Positions 12,333-22,340 of a DNA stretch of 64,000 bases are shown one piece after another (position 1 is the stretch's first letter; each line of letters starts with the position of its first letter). The notes under the pieces were generated by a model. It was not told the origin of the DNA. It saw only the letters and a list, made by a program, of their open reading frames with translations, and did not search any database. Position numbers and translations under genes: made by a program. Source of the DNA: Neolentinus lepideus HHB14362 ss-1 (Eukaryota; Basidiomycota; Agaricomycetes; Gloeophyllales; Gloeophyllaceae); assembly GCA_001632425.1 (NCBI GenBank), contig KV425572.1, forward strand, positions 276,566 through 340,565. The letters are read 5' to 3'.

Positions 12333-12975
12333 GCCGCAGATACGTTTCCTTTCTTTGTGGTTCTGATAGGGTTTCCTGGTATCAGTTGTTCAAAGTGATC
12401 TACTACCGTTGTATTAAGTACTTTCGTTCCGCATCACATTCGTTAGTATGCATGTCTTCCATATGCCAGTAATCATTTGTTTACGCCCTAACGCGTGTGA
12501 CGGGCCCTCACGCACACTATTCCTTCGAGATCACAATAAGTGACTCGGTACCATGTCCCACAGAAACTGACTTTGGAAGTGTACTATACGCGTCACAATT
12601 AACGCGGTCACGTGGATCTGTTACGGGTCACGCCATCCAAACGATTCTGCGAGACACAAAGACTCGGCTTGCTGCTCACTTCAAAGGATGACACTTCCTG
12701 TCCTTCTCGAACTGAGTTGGACGTCAAGCTGGACCTCCGCAACGCACAAGATTCTCTCTTGATATTCCTTCCCCAGTCATTCACCCACAACGCTGATTGT
12801 CTTTGAGGCACGCACGCAGCAACGGCAGTCAAAGTTACTTTAAAGAGGCTCCTGCGAAAACACAGATTCCTGCCCTGGCATGCACCCCACGGCTTGCTAT
12901 GGTAGGCAACAATATTCAACAACCTCTTATCCATAAGCTCCCTAGGCCTATCTGCTGCGATCTTTGATAGAAAGC
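12333..12975. other. Spacer between lipase and its decayed copy
   Basis: No gene is supported. The final 60 bp, with a hydrophobic leader-like reading just before 12976, may be the ruined signal-peptide part of the duplicated lipase. Confidence 0.35.
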
Positions 12976-13240
12976 AAGCCGTCACTGCCCTCTCGGCCGC
13001 CCAGATTATGACATACAAACTGTACACGTAAGACGCGAGCACGGCATACTGTAAGTCCCCACTACGCTCCCGTGAAATTGTGGTGTAAATTGTCAAGCGA
13101 ATCTTGGCTTATGGGCAGGTCACACTGTATTGTGGGTACGCTACTTGGCTTCAATGGGCAGATTGGCGATAATGTTGATACGATATAGGATGTGACTGTT
13201 GAAAACCGTGATCGTAAGGCACCAGGGCACCGATGCATGT
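12976..13240 (+). pseudogene. Decayed second copy of the class-3 lipase
   Basis: Two blocks still match the neighbouring lipase in order. At 12976-13050 the reading AVTALSAAQIMTYKLYT, stop, DASTAYC parallels SITTLSTTQIETYKPYTWYASTAYC of the intact gene. At 13199-13237 KTVIVRHQGTDA parallels KTVIVAHQGTDV. An in-frame stop replaces the W of the first block, a frame change separates the blocks, and the catalytic half (GHSLG onward) cannot be found before the next gene. This indicates an old tandem duplication followed by loss. Confidence 0.75.
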
Positions 13241-13640
13241 AGTTGTCCTCTCTCCATTCCTGTAATTTACACTTCAACAAGCTGTCCGCCGACCAGGCTG
13301 GCTTCAGCGCGACCCGACGCAATTTCCTTTGGCATCGACTTCGACGTGGAGAGGACTATCACGGAACCATATTCGAGTAGCGATGTTTCATTGCGCCCGG
13401 CCACTCAAAAACGATACTGTCTTTTCGCATAGACGGTCTCTTTTACATATCCTGACCGTCTCGTGTCGTCGAGATCCGTACTCCCGTGGATCTCTGATGA
13501 ATTGTAAAGATTCTGAGGCTTTGTATACCACCCTACATCCAAATGCAAAACCACATCAGTGCGATACCAAAGTCCATCCATAGAAGAAATCCGTCATCTT
13601 GCTCTTCGCGCGTCGCGGTCACCCAGAACCCTGCATCCTG

Positions 13641-15341
13641 TCAAAGTCGCCGCACGTCGCCCACAAGCAGAACGTCATGCGGCGTCTTGATACCAACCCA
13701 CGTGTCGATGTCTATAATGCTCTTGCCCGGCGCAAAAACGTTCGTTGTCGCAAAGAAATCGAGGCGCAACGTGCCCCGGAAGGCGGGGTACGCGAGGCTC
13801 TCGATCGCGCCCTTGATGATGCCTGGGTAATCACATGAGAAAAAATCCCAGAACCCAGGCTGTCTCGCATAACTCTTCGGCTTCCACGCGCTCGTGGGGA
13901 CGTCTATAACAGCGCTAATCTGTTTCTGGTCCGTGGAGAGCAAGTTTCCTGAAGACGAGAAGCTGAGGGAGTACTCGACGAAGCCGTGCTCGGTCATAGT
14001 GTCGTGCCACTTGGAGAGGTAATCATGCTCCCACTTGATCTCCTTCTCGCCAGGGAAGGACAGAGTCCAGATCGCCTGTGAGCCGCTGATCGTCATTGTG
14101 AGCGGGCAGTTGTCGAATGTGGATATGACGTTATTGTAGAAGATGCGCCAGGGACTGTCCTGTTTGGAGACGTGGTGGTCCTGCAATGAATGGACGATAT
14201 AGTCCTTGTTCAGATACATCCGAACTCGGAATCCCGAGTCCGAGTCCGATGTGATGTTTGAGACGGAAGTGAAGGCCTTGGATCCCTTAGAGTCAACAAT
14301 GGATTGAAGCTCCTTCTGCAAGAATTTCTCGTAAAATAGCTTGTGGCGGATGATGATGCTGGAGGAGTGGCCGTAAGGGATAGGGTACGTCTCCACGGTA
14401 TTATACTCCGATTTGACTCTGAACACCGGGTGGGAATGTCCGTCTTGGTAACCACCCTTGGTTCTCATATACACGCTGAGACAACTCGGTCCGCCATCTC
14501 CCTGGTCGGTGGGTCGAGTAACAACGGTAAACGTCATTGTCACTGGGGTGAGATGAACAGTATCCTGCATCTGTGCAGGGGTGACCACCGCCAAAGCGTA
14601 CTTGACGGCACTCAGATTGGAGTGTAAATAGTCCACAATGTTATCCTTCACTCCCTTGTCCTTGAAATCAGTCGCGGACTCAGTACCCGGACCGTCCCAA
14701 TCAATTGTGCAGATGGCATCGCCCCAGCCTTTGACCGCGAACTTGAAAACGATGTGCAATTTGGCATTGGGATCGTTGTCGAAACCGAGTACGACTCCTT
14801 TGTCCTGAGGCGTTTGATACGAACGGATTAGGATGACAACGGCCATTCTGGAAATGAAACGTACCGCTTCCTTCATTATCTTGCCATCTTCACGTGCTTT
14901 GACAGCCAGAAGAGGTGTCGTTAGATGAAGGCTGTAACCCGCCGGGACATCATCTCCAGGTTTTGTTTTACCATTCTTGCGCTTGACACTCGAGCCACTA
15001 ATAGGCATGACCAGAGTCACATCCCCCTTCTGTGTGAACTGCAGCGAAGGTGATTCTAGCTCGACTGTCCAATCGACGTAGTACTTATCGTTGTCGTCCC
15101 AGCCGGGGACCTCAGTTGTAAAGACGAAACTCTGTGAGAACTTGGGGTCGTTTCTCCAGAGCGTCTTGAGAAGCGCGTCGAGCTTGTCAAGGGAATAGCT
15201 GACGACGACGTCCCAACCGTCCGTAGATTCGTAGCCGCTCATGCCGTTGACGAGCTCGTCTAGGGTCGGATAGTCGTCTAGACCGACCATGGACGTCTGA
15301 GTGATATCAGTCATATCGATAGGAGGCGGTAGCGGCCACAT
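13641..15341 (-). CDS. Large uncharacterised protein, possible TULIP/P47-like fold
   Basis: A single uninterrupted frame. I place the start at 15341 (MWPLPPPIDMT) or 15314 (MTDITQTS); the frame is open further upstream, but that part looks like leader. The protein is about 557-566 aa, with no signal peptide or membrane span, rich in beta-strand-like alternating patterns and aromatic residues. A segment near the N-terminus reads YESTDGWDVVVSYSLDKLDA, resembling the strand-turn-helix opening of P47/OrfX-type TULIP proteins, a lipid-binding fold known mainly from bacteria. Later blocks, including a helix with HKLFYEKFLQKELQSIVD, fit that reading. This family call is inference from pattern memory. 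P47-type proteins are accessory proteins in clostridial gene clusters; nothing here shows a toxin gene. The lack of introns, unlike every other long gene in the window, is compatible with horizontal acquisition. Confidence 0.6.
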   Translation of the reverse strand: MWPLPPPIDMTDITQTSMVGLDDYPTLDELVNGMSGYESTDGWDVVVSYSLDKLDALLKTLWRNDPKFSQSFVFTTEVPGWDDNDKYYVDWTVELESPSLQFTQKGDVTLVMPISGSSVKRKNGKTKPGDDVPAGYSLHLTTPLLAVKAREDGKIMKEAVRFISRMAVVILIRSYQTPQDKGVVLGFDNDPNAKLHIVFKFAVKGWGDAICTIDWDGPGTESATDFKDKGVKDNIVDYLHSNLSAVKYALAVVTPAQMQDTVHLTPVTMTFTVVTRPTDQGDGGPSCLSVYMRTKGGYQDGHSHPVFRVKSEYNTVETYPIPYGHSSSIIIRHKLFYEKFLQKELQSIVDSKGSKAFTSVSNITSDSDSGFRVRMYLNKDYIVHSLQDHHVSKQDSPWRIFYNNVISTFDNCPLTMTISGSQAIWTLSFPGEKEIKWEHDYLSKWHDTMTEHGFVEYSLSFSSSGNLLSTDQKQISAVIDVPTSAWKPKSYARQPGFWDFFSCDYPGIIKGAIESLAYPAFRGTLRLDFFATTNVFAPGKSIIDIDTWVGIKTPHDVLLVGDVRRL

Positions 15342-15918
15342 TGTCGGAAAATGAGTGCTGCATTTGACCCTTTTATGTTTGAAGTTATGCTGGCCGCACA
15401 ATCTAGGACCTGGAATCTCGTCGGGATTGAGGGGGCACTGATCTAGTTGATAGACGCTCAATGGTTCACCAGATAGGGCTGCGCAATTGTTTCCGGTTCT
15501 CGAAGCTATGATATATGAACGGAGCTGCACCCTTCCGCGACATTGATAGGCGAATAGACGCTGGCGATCATTTGTCATCATCGATATGTCGAATTTAGTG
15601 CGACTACACGGAAACTTTGTGGCAGCATGTGAGACGATATTGGGTCCTCGCGGGAAACAAGGAGGCTGGTGTCCTGGTGCTGAGTCGAAGGCGATGCTTC
15701 TCCCCCTTCATAATGCGTGTGTGTTTATATTCAGTCGGAAAAACGATCATACCGAGCTTCGTATGGTCCACGGAAGACGTCTGTGCTGCGTCCTGTCAAC
15801 CCGTTCATCAGAGACTCTGCACCTTACTTACCTCAGCCATATCTACTACAGACTGCCCCGTCTGCTAAACGGGGACCAGTACATTTCCGATCTCGTTAGG
15901 TCCTATCATCGCATTAGC

Positions 15919-17224
15919 AACAGTGGTACAACCTCACTTACGACGGCTTGTACGATGCTGTCGCTGCAAAGCAGCCGGGGCCCGACTTCTATCTTGGCAT
16001 GTGCGGCGGGCTCTACGAGCTTAAGGAGTGGGAGGACAAGAAGTCCCGACGCTTGATGGACAACCCAACCAACTCTGCCATATACATCGACGGTACCCCT
16101 ACAGGAAATATAACGGACAAGGATGTGCAAGTTTCCTGGAGTCATAAGGAATTCGAATATGTTGTCGCCTTTATCGGATATAATGACTTGGGCTCTCTCA
16201 AACCCCGCGCCAGAGGAGGTGAAAAAAAATCTGTTGCTGGATGCCAGATTGTGCCATCACTAAATGGATTCGTCCTCGACCAACCCATTATCGGATTTAT
16301 TGCGACGGTATCCGGTGTTGGTTCCAACGATCGTGGCCTGCCTCTGTGGACAGGATCAAAAGCAACCTGCCTTGGCGTAGGGACGAGGTGATGAAGGGAA
16401 GAGAGTGGACTGTCCGCTTTCTGCGGAACCAGAGGGACACCTTCGACCCTGCCGGTGTCCCCTACGACAGGATGCAGGGCGATGTAGAGCTGGCAGTCGA
16501 TCTCGCAGAAAACAATTATTTGGTCCAGAAGGACATCGAACCATCTCAGATGACGGATAAGCACGTGGAGGAGATACGAAAGGAGGCCTCGGTGGACGGC
16601 ACAAATAAGCTAAGGGAGCTGGCTAAGGGCACAATGCGAGCCGAATCAAGGACAAGTTCGGTCGGTATGCGGAATACGTGCATGACGAGGATACCGTAGC
16701 ATTGATCACAAGAGCGAGGGCGAGACGGAGTTAGATGGGCGGGTTGAAGGGCTTGATCACAAGGCGGACTACTTGCAGGCTCGAGTGGATTCCGAGAGGA
16801 AGACGGCTGCCGAGCAGAAGGCGCGAGAAAATGTCATTGTTTACACAAACGTCACAAGCAGGAGGCTATGGAGTATAGGAAAGAAGAAAGTCCCAAAAAG
16901 ACGGTGAAGGAGACGGTTGAGCAGCACCTCAGGGAAAAAGGAAGCGGAGATACGGGCTGATCCTAACATGAAGCGGGTCTCGCGGGAGATAGAGAAACAC
17001 GAGGAAGATGCAAGGGCCAGGATGCTGAGACTCCGAGAAAGCACGCCGAGACCAGAGACAGGGACACTGAGAACGCCAAAAAGAAGGCACGCGAAAGGCA
17101 GATGGGAAAGCAGGGGGGTATTCGGAAACAAGAAAAAGACGGGAGGATAAGCTATGTGGGCATTTGGGGATGGAATTATGGAGAAAGACGTCTTGCTTGT
17201 ACAATATCAGATGCGAAAGTAGAT
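15919..17224 (+). pseudogene. Frame-broken gene with globular head and coiled-coil tail
   Basis: I do not recognise the family. A good coding stretch starts near 15919 after an AG acceptor (QQWYNLTYDGLYDAVAAK...) and runs to about 16345. The coding signal then moves to a second frame (DPAGVPYDRMQGDVELAVDL...), a third near 16636 (SRIKDKFGRYAEYVHDEDTV), back to the first near 16722 (ELDGRVEGLDHKADYLQARV) and on through Lys/Glu/Arg-rich segments to a tail reading RISYVGIWGWNYGERRLACT near 17215. Each switch lacks a clear intron, so serial frameshifts are the simpler explanation. The second half has strong coiled-coil character. It is oriented away from the TULIP-like gene and stops about 420 bp before the retrotransposon. 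A multi-exon live gene with introns I failed to see is the alternative. Confidence 0.5.
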
Positions 17225-17641
17225 GTGTGAGCCACATATCTGCGATTCGCCTTGAGTATAACTTAGAGGCAGCCGGAAGGAGCCAGATTGTACAATTTCA
17301 AGCCTATAGGTTGCATTACTTGACTGCCCAATATCAGTCGATGATTCGGTGATTGATTGAAGTTGGTCTGTACAAAGGGTTCTATAGATCAGAACTTGTC
17401 GTTCATATTTGCAGCGAGACCCCAGACGATGGATACTGGTTGACGCATTTTCCAGGTGGAGTGGCTGAGTTCAGTCTACATAGAGTATTTCCATGTTCAG
17501 TAGGCCGGATGACGGATATCAGGACTGAGGAAGTTCGCCTGGTACAAGTTAGTACGAGTCCTTTCCTTACCATGAGCATGAATTTGGGCGCCGTGGGAAC
17601 GTCAATGGCCCCCGAGTTACCGTGGGATAGTATGTTTGTTC

Positions 17642-18084
17642 GGGTTTAAACTGAGGTTTACACGAGTTTAATCAACTCCGTGTACACGCTCTGCGCGTTT
17701 TCCTGCTCGACGCCGCGTCTGTCGAGCAGCGTATNNNNNNNNNNNNNNNNNNNNNNNNNNNNNNNNNNNNNNNNNNNNNNNNNNNNNNNNNNNNNNNNNN
17801 NNNNNNNNNNNNNNNNNNNNNNNNNNNNNNNNNNNNNNNNNNNNNNNNNNNNNNNNNNNNNNNNNNNNNNNNNNNNNNNNNNNNNNNNNNNNNNNNNNNN
17901 NNNNNNNNNNNNNNNNNNNNNNNNNNNNNNNNNNNNNNNNNNNNNNNNNNNNNNNNNNNNNNNNNNNNNNNNNNNNNNNNNNNNNNNNNCAGGTGAGTAG
18001 CCTTCGTACCGCAGTCGGTAACGCTCACTGACTCAGTTTCCGCCGCTGTCCTCCCAGCATAGCTGTAGCTCAGGCTTTCGAGCA
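17642..18084 (+). repeat. Split direct repeat A1 of the Ngaro-type element
   Basis: Left copy of the A repeat, interrupted by 255 Ns. Its first 93 and last 95 bases are identical to A2. It probably holds the promoter and 5' UTR, including the 65-bp intron-like segment 17993-18057 (GTGAGT ... CCCAG). Confidence 0.9.
17735..17989. other. Assembly gap (255 Ns) inside A1
   Basis: All bases are N. By comparison with A2 the missing piece should be 201 bp (22551-22751), so the gap size is an estimate or A1 carries about 54 extra bases. Confidence 1.
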
Positions 18085-18138
18085 TATATTGTCGTACCCT
18101 ACTCCCATCTAATTATATCATATCATTACTTCTAATCA

Positions 18139-19329
18139 ATGTCCACCGCATCGAACGATGGGTTCACCGAAGTCACAAACGAGGTCTCGAGAAAGTGCAA
18201 CAATGTTATCGAGAAATACCGTTCCGGTGCAATTGAGAAAGTCGACGCTATCCTTCAGCTCCAGGCGACAATACCAAAGTCTGCGGAGTCCGACGCCCAG
18301 TTCAAGTCGGCCTTCACTTCTTACATTGCGATCCTCGATGGCGCAGACCGGGCCCGTGACGCCGCCGCCAAACGAGGCCAAGCCGCTGGAAGCGGGGACA
18401 ACGGCGATGAAGAAGGGGGCCAGAATGAGCCTCCTCGAACGGATGGGGATGAAACTGCAAGCAAGCGTTCTCGCTCCTACAGTGGCTCCGAAGGCGAGGA
18501 TGATGAGCATGACGGGAGGCCCTCAAAGCGGTCAATTGACGAGTCGCGCCTGCCGTGGGTTGTGGACGAGCTGTTGCACCCCGTCGAGCTCTCCAGGTCC
18601 TTGCAGCTCACCCGCAAGTACCTCGAGTTGTGGTCCACAAACTCCAAAAGGTACAAAGCTTCCCTTGTTAATGCGGCTAGGTGCCCCGAGTTCCCCGACA
18701 GCGAGTGGTCGAACATCGTTGAGGGCAAGCCAGTCAACCTCGACGTTGTCTTCACAGGACACTACTCCACCTCGTTTGACAGTAGGCGGACAGAAAAGAT
18801 CGGGGAGCTTCAACTCACATTCGGCGAGTCGAAACCATCAAAGCACGTCGAGTCTGCCGGGGACTGGCTTGTCGCCTGGACCAAGGCCTCCGAAGCTCTC
18901 CGCTTCGCGTTCCCGCACCGCGAACAGGAATTGCGGGAGTATGGCAGCTACATCACACAGCTCTTCGGAGCTGTGCACCCCTCACGCCATCACAGAGTCT
19001 TGCAGTACGAAAAGGCAGTCAGGCGGAGAGTTAGCGCTAAACGAGACCTCTTACTCACCGATGTCGGACGCTTCGCAGACCTTCACCTCCTCCACATCGA
19101 TAGTTCCGGTGCAGTCGCTATCGACGAGGAAAGGTCGCAAACGAGGCAGGGACGATCAGGAGAATCCCGTAGGCGTGGGGGAAGGATTACTGAGGCATGT
19201 CGCCGCTGGAACGAGAATCGATGCCCGGTGGATGCAGCGCGGTGCCGCTACGTGCATGCCTGCTCGAACTGCAGATCGCGTGAGCACACCGCCGATCTCT
19301 GCACGGCAGGCAGGGCCAGAAACAATTGA
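18139..19329 (+). CDS. Gag-like protein of the Ngaro-type element
   Basis: This 396-aa protein probably packages element RNA. The N-terminal part is helical. An acidic, Ser-rich hinge follows, then a globular domain (LPWVVDELLHPVELSRSLQL onward). The C-terminus has two zinc-binding motifs: C-x7-C-x6-C-x3-H (CRRWNENRCPVDAARCRYVH) and a retroviral-type knuckle C-x2-C-x4-H-x4-C (CSNCRSREHTADLC), ending at 19329. The start ATG at 18139 has a weak context (T at -3, T at +4). Its whole length is overlapped by the +1 frame of the downstream ORF. Confidence 0.88.
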   Translation: MSTASNDGFTEVTNEVSRKCNNVIEKYRSGAIEKVDAILQLQATIPKSAESDAQFKSAFTSYIAILDGADRARDAAAKRGQAAGSGDNGDEEGGQNEPPRTDGDETASKRSRSYSGSEGEDDEHDGRPSKRSIDESRLPWVVDELLHPVELSRSLQLTRKYLELWSTNSKRYKASLVNAARCPEFPDSEWSNIVEGKPVNLDVVFTGHYSTSFDSRRTEKIGELQLTFGESKPSKHVESAGDWLVAWTKASEALRFAFPHREQELREYGSYITQLFGAVHPSRHHRVLQYEKAVRRRVSAKRDLLLTDVGRFADLHLLHIDSSGAVAIDEERSQTRQGRSGESRRRGGRITEACRRWNENRCPVDAARCRYVHACSNCRSREHTADLCTAGRARNN

Positions 19330-22192
19330 TTTCACCACGTTCACTGCGTCGCTGCCTCCGCCGAAGAAGCCACGGTATACGCGAGACTTCCTCTGGGAGG
19401 AGCATGAGGTCAGCCACACTCCGTCAGCGACCGCCTCCGAAACTGCCCCTCCTGTTCCTGACGTCCCTGAACACGAGCGTTATAATAAAAGCGCGCTGCG
19501 CACCATAGCAAAGTACCCCCACCTATTCAAGGTCATTACACCAATCAATATCAATCGTTTTGAGCAACTACTGCGGGCTCACCCTAATCAGCCTCTCGTC
19601 GCCTCCGTGTGCAAAGGCCTTCGAGAAGGTTTCTGGCCTTACGCCGACACATCCAGCGAGACGCGACCTGACACCTGGGACGGAGCAGCCGGGAGACAGC
19701 TGAAAGATCCAGTTCACCTCGAGTTCGTAAAAAAGCAGCGTGACGAAGAGGTTCGTCTTGGGCGCTTCTCAGAAGCTTTCGGGCCGGATTTGCTCCCGGG
19801 CATGTCCAGCACGCCCATTTGGGTGGTCCCGAAACCCCGGTCTGACAAATTGAGACTTGTCGTGGACCACAGCGCTGGCGAGCATGCCCTGAACTCCATG
19901 ATTTCTAAGGCCGACGCTCACATTCGTCTCGACAACATTCACGACCTCGGTAAATCCTTGCGCCAAGCTCGACAAGAACACGGCAACGTCCCCTTGGTCA
20001 TGTTCAAGTCTGACGTCTCCCAGGCCTACCGTCGGTTACCAATGCACCCCCTCTGGCAAATTCGACAGGTCGTCACGATTGACGCAGACCGCCACGTCGA
20101 CCGTTGCAACAACTTTGGCAGCAGGGCCGGCGGAAAGCTTTGGTGCACCTTCATGAGCCTTGTCCTCTGGATTGCTATCAATGTCAAGGGGTTGTTAGAT
20201 CTTCTGGCTTATGTCGACGACTCCTTCGGCTGGGAGTTCTTGGGACGAGTCTTGTTTTATGGGCCGTACAACCAATACTACCCTGAGAAGCAAGCAAAGC
20301 TGCTGATGTTGTGGGATGAGATTGGCCTGCCGCATGAGAAAGCAAAGCAGGAGTACGCACCTAATTTGACCATCATCGGGTTCGACGTTGACCCTGCTCT
20401 CATGCGCGTGACTATGCCTACCGAGTCTAAGAATCTTCTGGTTTTGGCGATTCGTGACTTCTGTGCAGCCCACGGTCGGCGGCGCCCTCTCAGAGAATGG
20501 CAACGTCTCGCAGGTTGGATCAACTGGTCCCTGAACGTGTTCCCGCTCTTGCGGCCTGGTCTCGCAAGCGTATACATGAAAATGGCAGGGAAATCTCACC
20601 CTAATGCCGCTATTCATCTGAATAAGGCGGTTGTCGATGACCTGCAGTGGATTGCTACTCGTCTTGAGAATGGCGACGGCATCTATATGATGACGGCGCT
20701 GACGTGGACCCGCGACGAAGCTGACCTTCACTTATTCGCTGATGCTGCTACTTCTGCAGGGTTGGCTTTCTGGTCACCAGCTCAGGCGGAGGGATTCCAA
20801 GCACACCGCCCCTCTGACGCACCTGTTGAGGGAATTTTCTACTTTGAGGCATTAGCCGTACTCGCAGCTCTGGAGTATGCCGCATCAGTGACACCACGAC
20901 CGCAGCGTCTTGTGATATTCTCAGACAGCAGCAACACTGTTGACATGTTCAACTCCCTGCACGCGAGTGCTCCTTATAATAACATTCTCCGTGCCGCCGT
21001 TGATATTCTTCTGGACAGCGGCATCAACCTTCGAGTGCACCACATACCAGGGGAAGAGAATGTCATTGCCGATGCCCTCTCCCGTTTCCAGAACCACACC
21101 GCTACCGCGGTCTTACCTTCATTAAAGGTATCAGTGTTTCAACCCCCTCGTTGGCCGCTGGGGGCAACAAAAAAAATGATTCCAGTAGCTGGACCGTCCC
21201 GGCAGCCCACGCGCGAGCCGTGGACATTAGAGCGCCTCGTTCACGAGCGCGCCATCGCCCTTGGGAGCGCTCTTTCTGAGAGCTCCCATAGTTCTTACTC
21301 TTCGGCTTTAAAGTCCTATCTCGCTTTCTGCAAGTCACATTGTCGTCCCGTAGAACCTACCGAGGACACGCTCAGTTTTTATATTGTGTATATGTGCCGT
21401 CATATTAACCCTTCCTCTGTCCAATCTTACCTATCCGGCATCTGCAGCCAGCTGGAACCTTACTATCCGCTCATACGTCAGACCCGCAACAGCCCCTTAG
21501 TGTCGAAAACCTTAACAGGCTGCAAGAAGCTTTACGGAAAGCCTGTTGCCCGCAAGGCACCACTGTCTATCTCAGACTTGCACAAAGTCGTCTGCGCCTA
21601 CGAGTCCTCCGACAACCTGGAGGACCTGCTGTTCCTTACACAGCTTCTTTGCGGCTTCTTTGGCCTCATGCGACTCAGCGAATTGTGTTGGCCTGACAAG
21701 AAATCTCTCCAAGACTGGCGCCGTGTTGTGCTGCGTCACACAGTAACTTGGTACGACGGCGGCTTCACATTTCTTCTACCCGGACACAAGGCGGACAGTT
21801 TCTGGGAAGGCAACAAGATCATGTTTCAAAAGCGGAACGACGCCGTTGATCCGTACGTACACTTCACGCGATACATCCAACTTCGCGACAAGCTGTTCCC
21901 GCACAACCCACAGCTTTGGATCAAAACCGACGGCTCCGTCCCCCAGCGCCGATGGTTTGAGGACCGACTGAAGTCCTTCTTCCCTCCCTCGTCCAATATC
22001 TCGGGCCATTCCATGCGTGCCGGCGGTGCTACGGCACTCGCAGAAGCCGGGATACCTGATGACAGGATCCAGGCTATCGGACGCTGGAAATCAGACGCTT
22101 TCAAAGTCTATATTCGCAAGAACCCGGTTCTTCTGCATGCCCTTGTCCTTGGCCGCTCCCTCGCGCCAGCTACCGGACCAGGCCCAACATAA
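18158..22192 (+). CDS. Reverse transcriptase - RNase H - tyrosine recombinase polyprotein
   Basis: This is an uninterrupted 1344-codon frame, +1 relative to gag. Reverse transcriptase lies at about residues 530-780: WVVPKPRSDKLRLVVDHS, the catalytic Asp block FKSDVSQAYRRLPMHP near 614, and the YVDDSF box near 685. RNase H lies near 855-970 (LHLFADAATSAG, FEALAVLAAL, FSDSSNT, VIADALSRF). The tyrosine recombinase is at the C-terminus, with Arg in GLMRLSEL near 1169, HxxR in SGHSMRAGGATALAEAG near 1282, and the nucleophile Tyr in WKSDAFKVYIR near 1316. The first 390 codons overlap gag and are Ser/Pro-rich without a known domain; clear pol homology starts around residue 390-400. The ATG at 18158 has a strong context (A at -3, G at +4). 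No stop or frameshift damages it. Confidence 0.92.
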   Translation: MGSPKSQTRSRESATMLSRNTVPVQLRKSTLSFSSRRQYQSLRSPTPSSSRPSLLTLRSSMAQTGPVTPPPNEAKPLEAGTTAMKKGARMSLLERMGMKLQASVLAPTVAPKARMMSMTGGPQSGQLTSRACRGLWTSCCTPSSSPGPCSSPASTSSCGPQTPKGTKLPLLMRLGAPSSPTASGRTSLRASQSTSTLSSQDTTPPRLTVGGQKRSGSFNSHSASRNHQSTSSLPGTGLSPGPRPPKLSASRSRTANRNCGSMAATSHSSSELCTPHAITESCSTKRQSGGELALNETSYSPMSDASQTFTSSTSIVPVQSLSTRKGRKRGRDDQENPVGVGEGLLRHVAAGTRIDARWMQRGAATCMPARTADRVSTPPISARQAGPETIDFTTFTASLPPPKKPRYTRDFLWEEHEVSHTPSATASETAPPVPDVPEHERYNKSALRTIAKYPHLFKVITPININRFEQLLRAHPNQPLVASVCKGLREGFWPYADTSSETRPDTWDGAAGRQLKDPVHLEFVKKQRDEEVRLGRFSEAFGPDLLPGMSSTPIWVVPKPRSDKLRLVVDHSAGEHALNSMISKADAHIRLDNIHDLGKSLRQARQEHGNVPLVMFKSDVSQAYRRLPMHPLWQIRQVVTIDADRHVDRCNNFGSRAGGKLWCTFMSLVLWIAINVKGLLDLLAYVDDSFGWEFLGRVLFYGPYNQYYPEKQAKLLMLWDEIGLPHEKAKQEYAPNLTIIGFDVDPALMRVTMPTESKNLLVLAIRDFCAAHGRRRPLREWQRLAGWINWSLNVFPLLRPGLASVYMKMAGKSHPNAAIHLNKAVVDDLQWIATRLENGDGIYMMTALTWTRDEADLHLFADAATSAGLAFWSPAQAEGFQAHRPSDAPVEGIFYFEALAVLAALEYAASVTPRPQRLVIFSDSSNTVDMFNSLHASAPYNNILRAAVDILLDSGINLRVHHIPGEENVIADALSRFQNHTATAVLPSLKVSVFQPPRWPLGATKKMIPVAGPSRQPTREPWTLERLVHERAIALGSALSESSHSSYSSALKSYLAFCKSHCRPVEPTEDTLSFYIVYMCRHINPSSVQSYLSGICSQLEPYYPLIRQTRNSPLVSKTLTGCKKLYGKPVARKAPLSISDLHKVVCAYESSDNLEDLLFLTQLLCGFFGLMRLSELCWPDKKSLQDWRRVVLRHTVTWYDGGFTFLLPGHKADSFWEGNKIMFQKRNDAVDPYVHFTRYIQLRDKLFPHNPQLWIKTDGSVPQRRWFEDRLKSFFPPSSNISGHSMRAGGATALAEAGIPDDRIQAIGRWKSDAFKVYIRKNPVLLHALVLGRSLAPATGPGPT

Positions 22193-22340
22193 AAATGTGC
22201 ATTCCCTTGCTGCTCGCCGCGTCGCTCGCTACCTGTCTCGGCATCTCTCCACCATCTACATATCATTTAATCTTTTACACTATCTTGTATCAAACCATAA
22301 GCACCCAACTCAAAATATAATTCTCTCTCCATATACGTCT

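Noticed and set aside
17672..18085. Minus-strand ORF across the N gap, repeated at 22638-22847
   Set aside because: It lies in the A repeats of the Ngaro-type element and spans Ns; the shared sequence is repeat, not a gene.
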